A DNA stretch of 64,000 nt, taken from NCBI GenBank assembly GCA_020849615.1, contig JADLFW010000017.1, positions 99,806 to 163,805 of the forward strand. The letters are read 5' to 3'. The position numbers were made by a program, and so were the translations under genes. The DNA is from Phycisphaerales bacterium. GTDB lineage: Bacteria > Planctomycetota > Phycisphaerae > Phycisphaerales > UBA1924. This document shows positions 23,269 through 31,595 of this stretch, in pieces; position 1 is the stretch's first letter, and each line of letters opens with the position of its first letter. The notes beneath the pieces are model-generated. The model made no database searches. It saw only the letters and a list, made by a program, of their open reading frames with translations, and had not been told where the DNA came from.

Positions 23269-24426
23269 TCAGCCCAGCTTCTTGAGCCGCATCATCAGTT
23301 CATCGGCGTTGGGGGTGCTCTCCATCGCCGTCCGCATGTGGATGTATTCCTTCTCGACCAGCTGCACGAGGCTCTCGTTGAAGTCCATCATGCCGGTCTG
23401 CCGGGCCTCGATGCTCTTGAGGTACTCGCGGAGCTCGCCCTCCCGGGCCTCGAGGATGTGCTTGCGCACGACCGAGTTGTTGATCAGGATCTCCAGCGCG
23501 GGGATGCGGTGGATCTTCTCGTGCAGGGTGGGCAGCAGCTTCTGGTAGACAAAGGCCCGCATCTGGTAGGCCAGGATGCGGCGCACCCCCTCGACCTCCT
23601 CGGCCTCGAAGAGGCCGTAGATGCGGCTGAAGGTCTGGGTGGTGCTGGAGGCGTGGATGGTGCCGTAGACCAGGTGGCCCGTCTCCGCGGCGTGCAGGGC
23701 GGCCTCGAAGGTCTCCTTGTCGCGCATCTCGCCGACGAGCACGATGTCGGGGTTCTCGCGGACCAGGGCCCGCAGCGCGATCTTGAAGTCCAGGCAGTCG
23801 ATGCCGATCTCGCGCTGGTTGATGGTCGCCTTGCGGTCGGTGAAGATGTACTCGATCGGGTCCTCGATGGTCACGATGTGCACGGGCTTGCGCTCGTTCA
23901 CGTAGTCGAGCATCGCCGCGATCGTGGTGGACTTGCCCGAGCCGGTGACGCCGCACAGCAGCACGATGCCGTTGGGCTGCAGCGCGATGTCCGCCATCGC
24001 CTGCGGCAGGTACAGCTCCTCGAACTTGCGGATGTGGCTGGAGATGCGCCGGGCCGCCACCGCCAGCTTGCCGCGGGCCTGGAACAGGTTCACGCGGAAG
24101 CGCGTCGTGTCGTCGTAGTCGTACGCGAAGTCGACCGAGCCGAACTTGTGAAGGTCCTCGAACTGCTCATCGGTGAGGATCGCCCTGGCGATCGACATGA
24201 ACTCATCCGCCGACACCGGCTCGGTGTCCAGCGGCTTGAGCGCGCCGCGGATGCGGAGCTTGGGCGTCTGCCCCGACTTCATGATCAGGTCGGAGGCCTC
24301 CAGCTTCATCGAGGCCAGCAGGAACTTGCCCCACCGCGTCTCGTGCGGATCGCCCTTGCGCTTGCCGGGCAGCGCGATGTGCCCCACGTGCTTGGCATCG
24401 CTGTGAACTTCGGTTTCCACACTCAT
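23269..24426 (-). CDS. PilT-type twitching/retraction ATPase
   Basis: This 385-aa protein has complete PilT/PilU motifs. Walker A is GVTGSGKSTT, the Asp box is TIEDPIEYIF, Walker B is DIVLVGEMRDKETFEAAL, and the His box is AETGHLVYGTIHAS. It depolymerises type IV pili from the cytoplasmic side. The ATG at 24426 (MSVETEVHSDAK) is preferred; ATG 24516 and TTG 24537 in frame would add a Gly/Ala-rich stretch. The sequence after the ATPase core is longer than in classical PilT and ends MMRLKKLG. A GspE-like pseudo-ATPase and a CvpA-like gene follow on the same strand. No pilB, pilC or pilus assembly genes are in the window. Confidence 0.9.
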   Translation of the reverse strand: MSVETEVHSDAKHVGHIALPGKRKGDPHETRWGKFLLASMKLEASDLIMKSGQTPKLRIRGALKPLDTEPVSADEFMSIARAILTDEQFEDLHKFGSVDFAYDYDDTTRFRVNLFQARGKLAVAARRISSHIRKFEELYLPQAMADIALQPNGIVLLCGVTGSGKSTTIAAMLDYVNERKPVHIVTIEDPIEYIFTDRKATINQREIGIDCLDFKIALRALVRENPDIVLVGEMRDKETFEAALHAAETGHLVYGTIHASSTTQTFSRIYGLFEAEEVEGVRRILAYQMRAFVYQKLLPTLHEKIHRIPALEILINNSVVRKHILEAREGELREYLKSIEARQTGMMDFNESLVQLVEKEYIHMRTAMESTPNADELMMRLKKLG

Positions 24427-24821
24427 CGCCGGCCTGCCCCCTGATGGCTTGGTTCCAGATTCCTTCGCACGCGGCGATGCCCCGGCCCCAGCGCCCGCGA
24501 CCCCGCCGCCTTCCATCACCGTCGTTTCAAGGCTCAAGCGTAACCTCCCACACGCCCCGATGCGATAGCCCGGGCCGCGAACCCTTCACACAACCCAAAC
24601 CCACGGGACCGCCCGCGCACAGGCGCTACCCCGAAACCCCGAATTCCCCGAAACGCCGAAACCAATCCCAGCCCCCGGCGCGCACTCCGCGCGCCCGGGC
24701 ACCCTCGGTTCGCACCCCGGCCTTCCCCTGTTGCACCCTCAACTACGATCCCGCTCCAAACCCCGGGGAGTTCTCGGACGGGCCCGGCATCATGGAGCCC
24801 GGAACTCGGGGCGCGGGCCGC
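24427..24821. other. 395-bp intergenic region
   Basis: It separates the transglutaminase-like gene (stop 24822) from the PilT start. The part at 24427-24537 could be coding if an upstream PilT start is used. It contains one short tandem repeat (24630-24662). No other gene is visible. Confidence 0.4.
24630..24662 (+). repeat. Four-unit 8-base tandem repeat
   Basis: The units are CCCCGAAA, CCCCGAATT, CCCCGAAA and CGCCGAAA, with one unit longer by a base. It lies in the gap upstream of the PilT gene. Confidence 0.65.
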
Positions 24822-26726
24822 CTAGCGCTCCAACTCCTGCTTCACCTTCGCCGCCTCGCCCGTCTTCCCCGCCGCCTCCAGCTTCTTGATGTACCGCACA
24901 CCGAGCCGGTACCAGTTGCTCTGCCGCCTGAACTCCGGCGCCGCCGAGCCGGGCTTCTCCGCGGCCCGCCACGCCGACTGGTACAGGTCCACCACAGCGC
25001 CGGGCGTGTTCCTGCGGTCCGCCAGCAGGCCCTCGCACCGCTCGACCGCATCCACCACGAACGGCCCGGCGTTGACGTACTTCTTGATGACATCCTGGTA
25101 GCAGCCCCAGGCCCGCTTGTTGTCGCCCGCATTCTCCCACATGCGCCCCTGCGCCAGGCGGATCTCCGAGACCAGGTCCGCCTTCGCGGCAAACAGCGCC
25201 GCCGTTCGGGTCCACAGCCCATCCTGCTCGTTGAGATCCCCCACCGTCAGGATCATGGGCTTGAGGATCTCGAAGCTGAAGTACGGGTAGTCCTTGCCGC
25301 ACAGGTTGCACAGCACCTCGGCCCAGCGCTTCTTGTCATCCAGCGTCAGCCGGCCCGTCTCGGCCAGGTCGCCGATCAGGCGCCACCCGCGCGCGGCCGA
25401 GGGTGTGCGCCGCAGCCCGGCCTCGATGAGCTCCTGCTGCTCGGCCAGCCCGGCCCGGCGCACTCTCCCCTTCCTGAACTTCGGGCCTTCGGGATCCTCC
25501 GCGGGCGGGAACCCCGCCCCGCCCGCCCGCTCGAGCTCCATCATCCGCACCGCGGCGTCGAACAGCGCCTCGCTGTCCTGCCGATCCTGCGGCTTCTGCA
25601 CCATGCCCCTCGCCATCACCGCCACGCTCGCATCCGACACCCGTTCGCGCGTCTGCGGATCGACCAGGTTGCCCCGCACCACCAGGTACGGGCCGAACCT
25701 CCCGGCATCGAAGTTCCACGCCGCCGACTTCCCGTTCGCCTCCAGGTACCCCACCCAAGCGTGCCCCACCTCGCCGCTCTGCGCGGTGACGTACGCCGCG
25801 GGGATCCCCATCGACTGCGCCACCGTCATCGCGAAATACGCCTGGTCCGCGCACACCCCGCCGTTGGCCACGATCCCCTTGAGCGACCATCCCGCCGCCG
25901 TCACCTTCTTCACGCCGCCGCTGTTGAAGTACGCGTAGTCGTACTTGATCTCCCGGTAGCGGTTCTCGATCCGCCGGTCCGCCTTGTACCGGGCCCTCGC
26001 CCAGTTCAGGTCCTCGATCGGCGCCGCGGCCGCGATGACGTGCACCAGCAGCTCGACGGGCATCCCCCGGATGCCGTAGGCCATCTCTCCCTCGTTCCCG
26101 GCGTAGTAATCAAACAGCGCCTCCGGGCCCGGCGAGTTCGCCTTATTCTCGTTCACCTGAACCCACCACGGCCGGTCGAGCACCACGCACAGCGCGGCCG
26201 TGAGCGTCGCGAAGGACTCCAGCCGGTCCTCGCGCCCCGCGCGCAGCCGCTGCAGCACGGCGTACACCGCCGCGGGTTTCTGCGCCTCCGGCTTGATTGC
26301 GAAGGCCAGCGCCGCCGACAGGCCCGGCCGCTGCCGCAGGAACCGCAGCAGCTCGGCCCGCCGGGCCGCATCCACCTCGGTCAGCTGCGAGACCAGCCGC
26401 CGCGCGATCACAACCTCGCGGAACGCATCGACATCGGAGGTTGTAGACCCGTGCGCGATCAGTCGGTCCAGCAGGTCGGTCAGGTCGGCCCGGGCCGCGG
26501 CGAAATCGCCTCCCGTCTCGAGGCGATCGAGCGCCGCCTCAATCCGCGTATGGAACCACGCCTCGACCGTGGGCGGCCCGGCCGGCTTGGCGGGGGGCTT
26601 CCTTGATGCTGGCTCGATGGCCCGGGGCGGCGCGGGCGCAGCCCCGCCGGGCGCCTGCCCGAAGACCGTCGTCGCAAGGGAGTGGACCATCGCCAGCCCG
26701 GCGGCCCATCGATGGATCGTGCGCAT
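24822..26726 (-). CDS. Exported transglutaminase-like protein with helical repeats
   Basis: This 634-aa protein has a signal peptide (hydrophobic residues about 7-22). A Pro-rich linker is followed by a helical region to about residue 240. A transglutaminase-like core comes next: NGGVCADQAYFAMTV with the Cys nucleophile, GEVGHAWVGYL with the His, and AWNFDAGRFG with the Asp. The last 200 residues are helical and look like TPR or related repeats. It could be a peptidase or cross-linking enzyme acting in the periplasm or on the cell surface. The ATG at 26726 begins the signal peptide; the preceding extension is Gly/Cys-rich and unlikely. A signal-peptide dockerin-like gene lies 114 bases upstream with its own terminator. 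Confidence 0.8.
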   Translation of the reverse strand: MRTIHRWAAGLAMVHSLATTVFGQAPGGAAPAPPRAIEPASRKPPAKPAGPPTVEAWFHTRIEAALDRLETGGDFAAARADLTDLLDRLIAHGSTTSDVDAFREVVIARRLVSQLTEVDAARRAELLRFLRQRPGLSAALAFAIKPEAQKPAAVYAVLQRLRAGREDRLESFATLTAALCVVLDRPWWVQVNENKANSPGPEALFDYYAGNEGEMAYGIRGMPVELLVHVIAAAAPIEDLNWARARYKADRRIENRYREIKYDYAYFNSGGVKKVTAAGWSLKGIVANGGVCADQAYFAMTVAQSMGIPAAYVTAQSGEVGHAWVGYLEANGKSAAWNFDAGRFGPYLVVRGNLVDPQTRERVSDASVAVMARGMVQKPQDRQDSEALFDAAVRMMELERAGGAGFPPAEDPEGPKFRKGRVRRAGLAEQQELIEAGLRRTPSAARGWRLIGDLAETGRLTLDDKKRWAEVLCNLCGKDYPYFSFEILKPMILTVGDLNEQDGLWTRTAALFAAKADLVSEIRLAQGRMWENAGDNKRAWGCYQDVIKKYVNAGPFVVDAVERCEGLLADRRNTPGAVVDLYQSAWRAAEKPGSAAPEFRRQSNWYRLGVRYIKKLEAAGKTGEAAKVKQELER

Positions 26727-26787
26727 GCCGCCCCCGTTCACCCCGAGCCCGCCGCCGCAGCATATCGAGGGAAATGCCAACGAAAAA

Positions 26788-26807
26788 CCCCGGGCGCGGG
26801 CCCGGGG
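26788..26807 (-). terminator. Stem-loop terminator with T-run
   Basis: CCCCGGGC and GCCCGGGG form a perfect 8-bp stem around a 4-base loop, followed on the minus strand by TTTTT. It lies 34 bases after the stop at 26841, a textbook intrinsic terminator. Confidence 0.8.
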
Positions 26808-26840
26808 GTCGGGATTCGCGGGCCACTGCGCGGGCCCGGC

Positions 26841-28931
26841 TCAGCAGCCGGCGTCGTAGTGGTTCAGGAACTCGAGGTAATCGAGGAAGTCGACCAGGCC
26901 ATCGCCGTTGTAGTCGACGCGAAGGTCCTGGGCCTCGTACAGGTTCAGGAACTCGAGGTAGTCGGTGAAGTCCACCAGCCCGTCCTGGTTCAGGTCGGCC
27001 GGGCAGGCCTCGCACTCATCAGGGATCCCGTCGGCGTCGAGATCCTGGGAGACTCCGGTCGCGATGTCCACGATGTCGGCCTGGCCGTTGCCGTTGCAGT
27101 CGCCCTGGATGAGCAGCCCCACCTCATTGGAGGCATCCGGGCCTGCGGTCACCTGGATGGTGATGTGGCCGTTGGGGGTCTGCGTCGCGGTCGGCGCGAT
27201 GAACTCGATCGAGTTGGGCGTGACCAGGATCAGCTCGGTCGGCAGGCCGGAACAGTTCACCGCCAGGCTGGGATCGGGGTTGGTGAACCGCGTCTGCAGG
27301 TGCACGACCTGCCCGGGCAGCACCTCCACCTCGGAGATCCCGATGATCTGCGGCCGCGGCGCCTGCACCTGCACCACCGCGCTCTCCAGGTCGTTGGTTG
27401 CATCGTGCAGGACGATGAAATCGCCGGGCTGCAGGGGCCGGAAGAGCGGGATCTGGCGCTCCCACCCCGAAGCGCCCGGGCTCTGGCCCAGCAGCTCGAG
27501 CGGCAGGCCGGACGGATCGGTGCGGACTACCTGCACCTGCGCGAGCGGGTGTGCCTGCACCTCGCAGAAGACATCGAAGAACGCGGGCCGCCAGTAGAAC
27601 ACCGGCGTCAGCGGCGCGAGCGAGTCATCGAACGTGATCGGCGAGATGACATCCGCCACGCCGTCGGCGTTGACGTCGGTCAGCGACTGGATCACCATCA
27701 GCGAGTTCTCGATGCTCATGCCGGGCCAGCGCGGGCTCATGCTGATCGTGCCGGGCCCGTCGACCTTGAACGTCTGGCACTGATTGATCGCCGGAAACAC
27801 CAGCCCGTCGGCGTAGATGGTCTGGGCCGCCGAATCCGGGATGCCGTCGCCGGTGACATCGACGATCCGGATGACCTGCTTGGAAGTTCCGGAGCCGGGG
27901 GGCATCGCCAGGACCCACAGCGATGACCCCTCCGTGACCATGGAGAGCGGAACCGCGCCGCCCGCGAGGCCGAACACTGCGATGCTGTCCTGGTCGAGCA
28001 GCTCATCGCCATCCATGTCGGAGAACAGCGCGACCGCGCCGGTGGCGGCTCCGCTGTCCGTGGCGCCGACGAACAGGTGTTCGCGGCCCGCGTTCGAATC
28101 GCGGAAGCACGCCATCCCCGTGCTGATGGCCATGCCGGTGTCGAGGATCCGCGGGACGTCGCCGGTCCAGTCGTGCAGAACCTCGATTCGGCCCGAGTGC
28201 GGGTAGCTGGCGGTGTAGATGTAGTCGGCGCTGGCGCACGATCGCTTGCGGTCACCGCCCGCGGCCTTGGCGGCCTTCTTGCGCTCCTCCTCGGCCGAAG
28301 CGCAGTAGGCATCCCGCTCGCGGCAGTCGTGCTTGAGCTCCTCCTGCAGGCGCTTCTTCTGCGCCGGCGTGAGCGCGGGATTGTTCAGGAGTTTCTGGAG
28401 GACGTACTTGCCCCACGAGTAGGCCACCCACTCCTCGCTCGCCTCCGTCCCGCCGTAGATGCTGCCGGGGGCGGCCCACTGCTGCGTATGCACCCCTTCG
28501 TGGAAGAGGGTGTCGGCAAGGATGCTGCACATCGGCTCGCCGGCGGCGAGCAGGTCCGGGCAGATGTTCATCGCGTCCCCGGAGGCATCACACTTGCCAT
28601 CCTGCCGGGTGATGCCGGCCCAGGTCTTGGGCCCGCCCTGCGCGGCGGGCTTGGCGCCCTCGCTGCAGATGCGCCGATTCCCGTTCTTGTCCGGCTTCAT
28701 CATCTCCTTGAGCGCCTTGATGACGCGCTCCATCGTCGCCTTGTTCTGGGCGTTGCCTTCGGCCGCGGCGAGGGCCTCCAGCTTGGCGATCGCCGCGTTG
28801 ACCGCGGCGACCTGGGCGGCGGTGAGCTGGACTCCCTTCGCGCCGGTCGCGGCGCTCGAATACCCCGCCCTTGCAGGAACGCACGACAACACCACCACGG
28901 CGCACAGCGCCGCTGCGAGGGACCGATTCAT
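26841..28931 (-). CDS. Secreted protein with HExxH-like site and C-terminal GC-type dockerin-like module
   Basis: This 696-aa protein has a signal peptide (MNRSLAAALCAVVVLSCVPARA). A ~190-residue domain follows with a zincin-like HEGVHTQQ and, about 20 residues later, EEWVAYSWG. Six or more Cys in this part may form disulfides. A long middle region has FG-GAP/VCBS-like calcium loops (DVTGDGIPD, DVNADGVADV). The last ~100 residues hold QDLDADGIPDECEACP and two EF-hand-like repeats ending DAGC. It may be a surface metalloprotease that also binds calcium. The ATG at 28931 is 5 bases after a perfect AGGAGG. Confidence 0.78.
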   Translation of the reverse strand: MNRSLAAALCAVVVLSCVPARAGYSSAATGAKGVQLTAAQVAAVNAAIAKLEALAAAEGNAQNKATMERVIKALKEMMKPDKNGNRRICSEGAKPAAQGGPKTWAGITRQDGKCDASGDAMNICPDLLAAGEPMCSILADTLFHEGVHTQQWAAPGSIYGGTEASEEWVAYSWGKYVLQKLLNNPALTPAQKKRLQEELKHDCRERDAYCASAEEERKKAAKAAGGDRKRSCASADYIYTASYPHSGRIEVLHDWTGDVPRILDTGMAISTGMACFRDSNAGREHLFVGATDSGAATGAVALFSDMDGDELLDQDSIAVFGLAGGAVPLSMVTEGSSLWVLAMPPGSGTSKQVIRIVDVTGDGIPDSAAQTIYADGLVFPAINQCQTFKVDGPGTISMSPRWPGMSIENSLMVIQSLTDVNADGVADVISPITFDDSLAPLTPVFYWRPAFFDVFCEVQAHPLAQVQVVRTDPSGLPLELLGQSPGASGWERQIPLFRPLQPGDFIVLHDATNDLESAVVQVQAPRPQIIGISEVEVLPGQVVHLQTRFTNPDPSLAVNCSGLPTELILVTPNSIEFIAPTATQTPNGHITIQVTAGPDASNEVGLLIQGDCNGNGQADIVDIATGVSQDLDADGIPDECEACPADLNQDGLVDFTDYLEFLNLYEAQDLRVDYNGDGLVDFLDYLEFLNHYDAGC

Positions 28932-29102
28932 GGCGGCCTCCTGATCCTGAGTTGTCAACTTCCCTGGAAAGAACGACCCGCCCGCACACATCCGAGTTGG
29001 CAGCGCTGCAGTGCTTCGCTCAAGCGTTCACTCCGCAGCTTACTTGCGTGAATCCGGGCCGGGCAAAGGAAATTCCCGAGATAGTTGCGCCCGCAACGAA
29101 AA

Positions 29103-29125
29103 ACCTCCGGGCCGGGCCCGGAGGT
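29103..29125 (-). terminator. Stem-loop terminator of the sigma factor gene
   Basis: ACCTCCGGGC and GCCCGGAGGT form a perfect 10-bp stem around CGG, followed on the minus strand by TTTTCG. It lies 26 bases after the stop at 29151. Confidence 0.75.
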
Positions 29126-29150
29126 CTTGGTGCACTGCGGATGAGCCGGT

Positions 29151-30260
29151 TCAGTTCAGCGAGGGTTCGACCGTCGCGCCGGGGACCTCGGTTGCGGCCG
29201 CCTCATCCTCGGGCTTGCGGTTGCCCAGGAAGTTGGCCTCCAGCTCCAGGCGGATCTTCTCCATGGCCTTGTTCTGGATCTGGCGGACGCGCTCCTTGGT
29301 GACGCCGATGATCTGGCCCACCTGCTCGAGCGTCATCGGCTTCTCCTGGTCGCCCGACTCGAGGCCGAAGCGGTGCTCGATGACGGTGCGCTCGACATCG
29401 GAAAGGTCGGCCCGGTTGTCCAGGACGATCCGCTTGACCTCCTCGGCCGCGTCCTTCTCGAACCCCGAGCGCTTGGTCTCGAGGAAGTTGGACCGCTCGA
29501 GCTTGGGGTCAAAGTCGGTGGGGAAGCGCTGGCGATACTTGCTCAGCTTCATGCCCTGGCGGCTGAAGGCCTTGAGGATGGCCCGGCAGGCGTAGGTGCT
29601 GAACTTGTAGCCGCGGCCGGCGTCGAACTTGTCGACGGCCCGGAGCAGCGCCATGTTGCCCTCGCTGACCAGGTCGGCGAAGTCGACCTCGCTCATGCGG
29701 GTGCGCTTGGCCATGGCCAGCACCAGCGCGAGATTGGTCTCGGCGATCTGCTCGCGGATGCGGTCCGCGATGCGGTGCCACCGGAGGACCTCGTGGGCCT
29801 GCTCGGGGGTCGGCTGCTTGGCCGGCGTGGCCCAGACTTCCTGCTGGAGCTTCCACACCCGATAGCGGGCGTAGTTGAACTGGTGGAAGAGGACCTTCTC
29901 TTCAGCGCCGGTGAGGATCACCTGCTGGGCGCTCTTCACCGTGCGGGTGCGGGCGCTCGACAGGTCATCCATCACGGGGTGATACCACGAGGTGTCCGGC
30001 TTCTGGATGTCCGGGGCCTCGTCGTAGATCTTCTTGTCGGCTTCCTTCTCGTAGAAAGCCGGGCTGTCGATGAAGTCCTGCTCGCTCGCCAGGAGCTGCT
30101 TGAGCAGACGCTCATCCTCCGGCCCGAGGCGCTTGCGCACCTGGGGCTTCACCTGCCCCTTGGACTCCACGGCCACGGAGGTAGCCCCCACCCCTACGCG
30201 GTGGCGTCGCCGGACCTGCTCCAGCGGGCTCAAACTCGGTTTGCCGGGCACCTGCCGCAT
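29151..30260 (-). CDS. Sigma-70 family RNA polymerase sigma factor (atypical)
   Basis: This 369-aa sigma factor has a recognisable region 2 (LVSEGNMALLRAVDKFDAGRGYKFSTYACRAI). Region 4 includes MTLEQVGQIIGVTKERVRQIQNKAMEKIR, a normal helix-turn-helix. Two features differ from RpoD. The aromatic WW pair that opens the -10 element (usually TYAtWWIRQAI) is replaced by CRAILKAF. The stretch between regions 2.4 and 4 is only about 60 residues, so region 3 is largely missing. The N-terminal ~125 residues are charged and not like region 1.1. It is probably an alternative factor, not the housekeeping one. The ATG at 30260 ends an AT-rich 543-bp leader shared with the divergent sod gene. Confidence 0.85.
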   Translation of the reverse strand: MRQVPGKPSLSPLEQVRRRHRVGVGATSVAVESKGQVKPQVRKRLGPEDERLLKQLLASEQDFIDSPAFYEKEADKKIYDEAPDIQKPDTSWYHPVMDDLSSARTRTVKSAQQVILTGAEEKVLFHQFNYARYRVWKLQQEVWATPAKQPTPEQAHEVLRWHRIADRIREQIAETNLALVLAMAKRTRMSEVDFADLVSEGNMALLRAVDKFDAGRGYKFSTYACRAILKAFSRQGMKLSKYRQRFPTDFDPKLERSNFLETKRSGFEKDAAEEVKRIVLDNRADLSDVERTVIEHRFGLESGDQEKPMTLEQVGQIIGVTKERVRQIQNKAMEKIRLELEANFLGNRKPEDEAAATEVPGATVEPSLN

Positions 30261-30803
30261 GACCTATTCCCTTGGACGCCTCTGACGTCCCGTTTCTAGC
30301 CTTCGTCAATCCCGAACCTGCGGATGCTCCTTCCGTCCGCTCCGGCCCGAACCTCATCCCGCCCAGCTCGCCCAGGCGAGCCAGTTTTCCACCGAGATCC
30401 GCGCTGCCCGAGCGGCTCCGCCGAGGGTTCCCTGTCACCCGTTCCCCCCGCCCGGCTTCCGTTCGTCGGGCGGGTTCCGCCGCTCTGGCGGCCCCGGTTC
30501 GGATCCTTCCTGTGATACGTTTTTGCCAGCGTTTTGTTTCGCTTTGTAGAAGCCTTCTTCGCAGCTTACTGCGAGCCCGTAGAAAATCTAGTGGAGCAAA
30601 AACCCTATCCCTGCGTCCGGTCAATAGCACCGCCGGCCGTGCACCCCACGAACCATCCGCCTAACGCCGACGACAGCCGATGGCCCCCACAACTCTCGGA
30701 CGGGTGATCAAGATACCGTAAATCGTCCCGGCCGCCAAGGGCGCTACGCTTTTTCCACATATTGTTACGATTTCCGGACCCATACTTTCCCCAGGAGGTC
30801 AAG
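30261..30803. other. 543-bp divergent promoter region
   Basis: It lies between the sigma factor (-) and sod (+). A stretch at 30520-30605 and another at 30745-30785 are rich in A+T compared with the rest of the window and are the likely promoter zones. A small dyad is at 30559-30574. No gene is convincing. Confidence 0.5.
30559..30574. promoter_or_regulatory. Small perfect dyad in the sigma factor leader
   Basis: TCGCAG and CTGCGA pair perfectly around CTTA. It lies in the AT-rich part of the divergent region, about 300 bases before the sigma factor start. It could be an operator or an RNA hairpin. Confidence 0.25.
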
Positions 30804-31442
30804 ATGCCGCTGACCCTGCCCCCCCTGCCCTACGCCCCTGAAGCACTCGAGCCCCACATCGATGCCCAGACCATGCAGATCCATCACGGAAAGCACCACA
30901 ACGCCTACGTGACCAACGCCAACAAGTCCCTCGAGGGCACCAAGTTCGCCGACTGGTCCGCGGATGAGCTCATCCGCAAGCTCGCGGAGCTTCCCGATGA
31001 CAAGCGCACACCCATCCGCAACAACGCCGGCGGCCACTTCAACCACTCCCTGTTCTGGACGCTCATGGCCCCGGCGGGCAAGGGCGGCGGCGGAACGCCG
31101 ACCGGGCCCATCGCGGCGGCGATCACCTCGGCGTTCGGCTCCTTCGATGCGTTCAAGGAGAAGTTCGCCGCCGCGGCCGCCGGCCGGTTCGGCTCCGGCT
31201 GGGCCTGGCTGGTGATCAACGGCGGCAAGCTGGAGATCTGCTCCACCGCCAACCAGGACAGCCCGCTGATGGGCAAGGCGATCGCCGGCTGCGAGGGGAC
31301 GCCGATCCTGGGCCTCGATGTCTGGGAGCACGCGTACTACCTGAAGTACCAGAACCGCCGCCCGGACTACGTCACGGCGTGGTGGAACATCGTGAACTGG
31401 CCCAAGGTCGCGGAGCTCTACACCAAGGCCGGCGGGCACTGA
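30804..31442 (+). CDS. sodA: Superoxide dismutase, Mn/Fe family (Mn-type residues)
   Basis: This 212-aa protein has the four metal ligands His27, His81, Asp172 and His176 ([45 protein letters not shown]). Gly77 and Gln151 (ANQDSP) are the residues that favour Mn over Fe, since Fe enzymes carry a Gln near position 70 and not at 151. It converts superoxide to peroxide and oxygen in the cytoplasm, or outside if exported, but no signal peptide is present. The ATG at 30804 is 5 bases after AGGAGG. It stands alone, divergent from the sigma factor gene. Metal specificity is inferred and not certain, since cambialistic enzymes exist. Confidence 0.93.
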   Translation: MPLTLPPLPYAPEALEPHIDAQTMQIHHGKHHNAYVTNANKSLEGTKFADWSADELIRKLAELPDDKRTPIRNNAGGHFNHSLFWTLMAPAGKGGGGTPTGPIAAAITSAFGSFDAFKEKFAAAAAGRFGSGWAWLVINGGKLEICSTANQDSPLMGKAIAGCEGTPILGLDVWEHAYYLKYQNRRPDYVTAWWNIVNWPKVAELYTKAGGH

Positions 31443-31595
31443 CCGCGGCCCACGGTGCTCCGGCGCGCTGCGCTCGCCAACTCTTGACGCCCCCGATCTC
31501 CCAAGGCCGATATCAGCCCCGGGCGGCGCCGTAGACTGCGCTGACCGCGAACCCGTCCGGGCCGCCCCGGCCCGCCCGGACCCTCGGAGCCCGCC

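Noticed and set aside
24444..26606. Plus-strand 720-codon frame opposite the transglutaminase-like gene
   Set aside because: Low-complexity Arg/Leu/Pro/His translation, no ribosome-binding site and a well-formed gene with signal peptide and catalytic triad on the other strand.
30112..30630. Minus-strand frame upstream of the sigma factor gene
   Set aside because: No ribosome-binding site or motif, and it overlaps the sigma factor start in another frame. Region treated as promoter.
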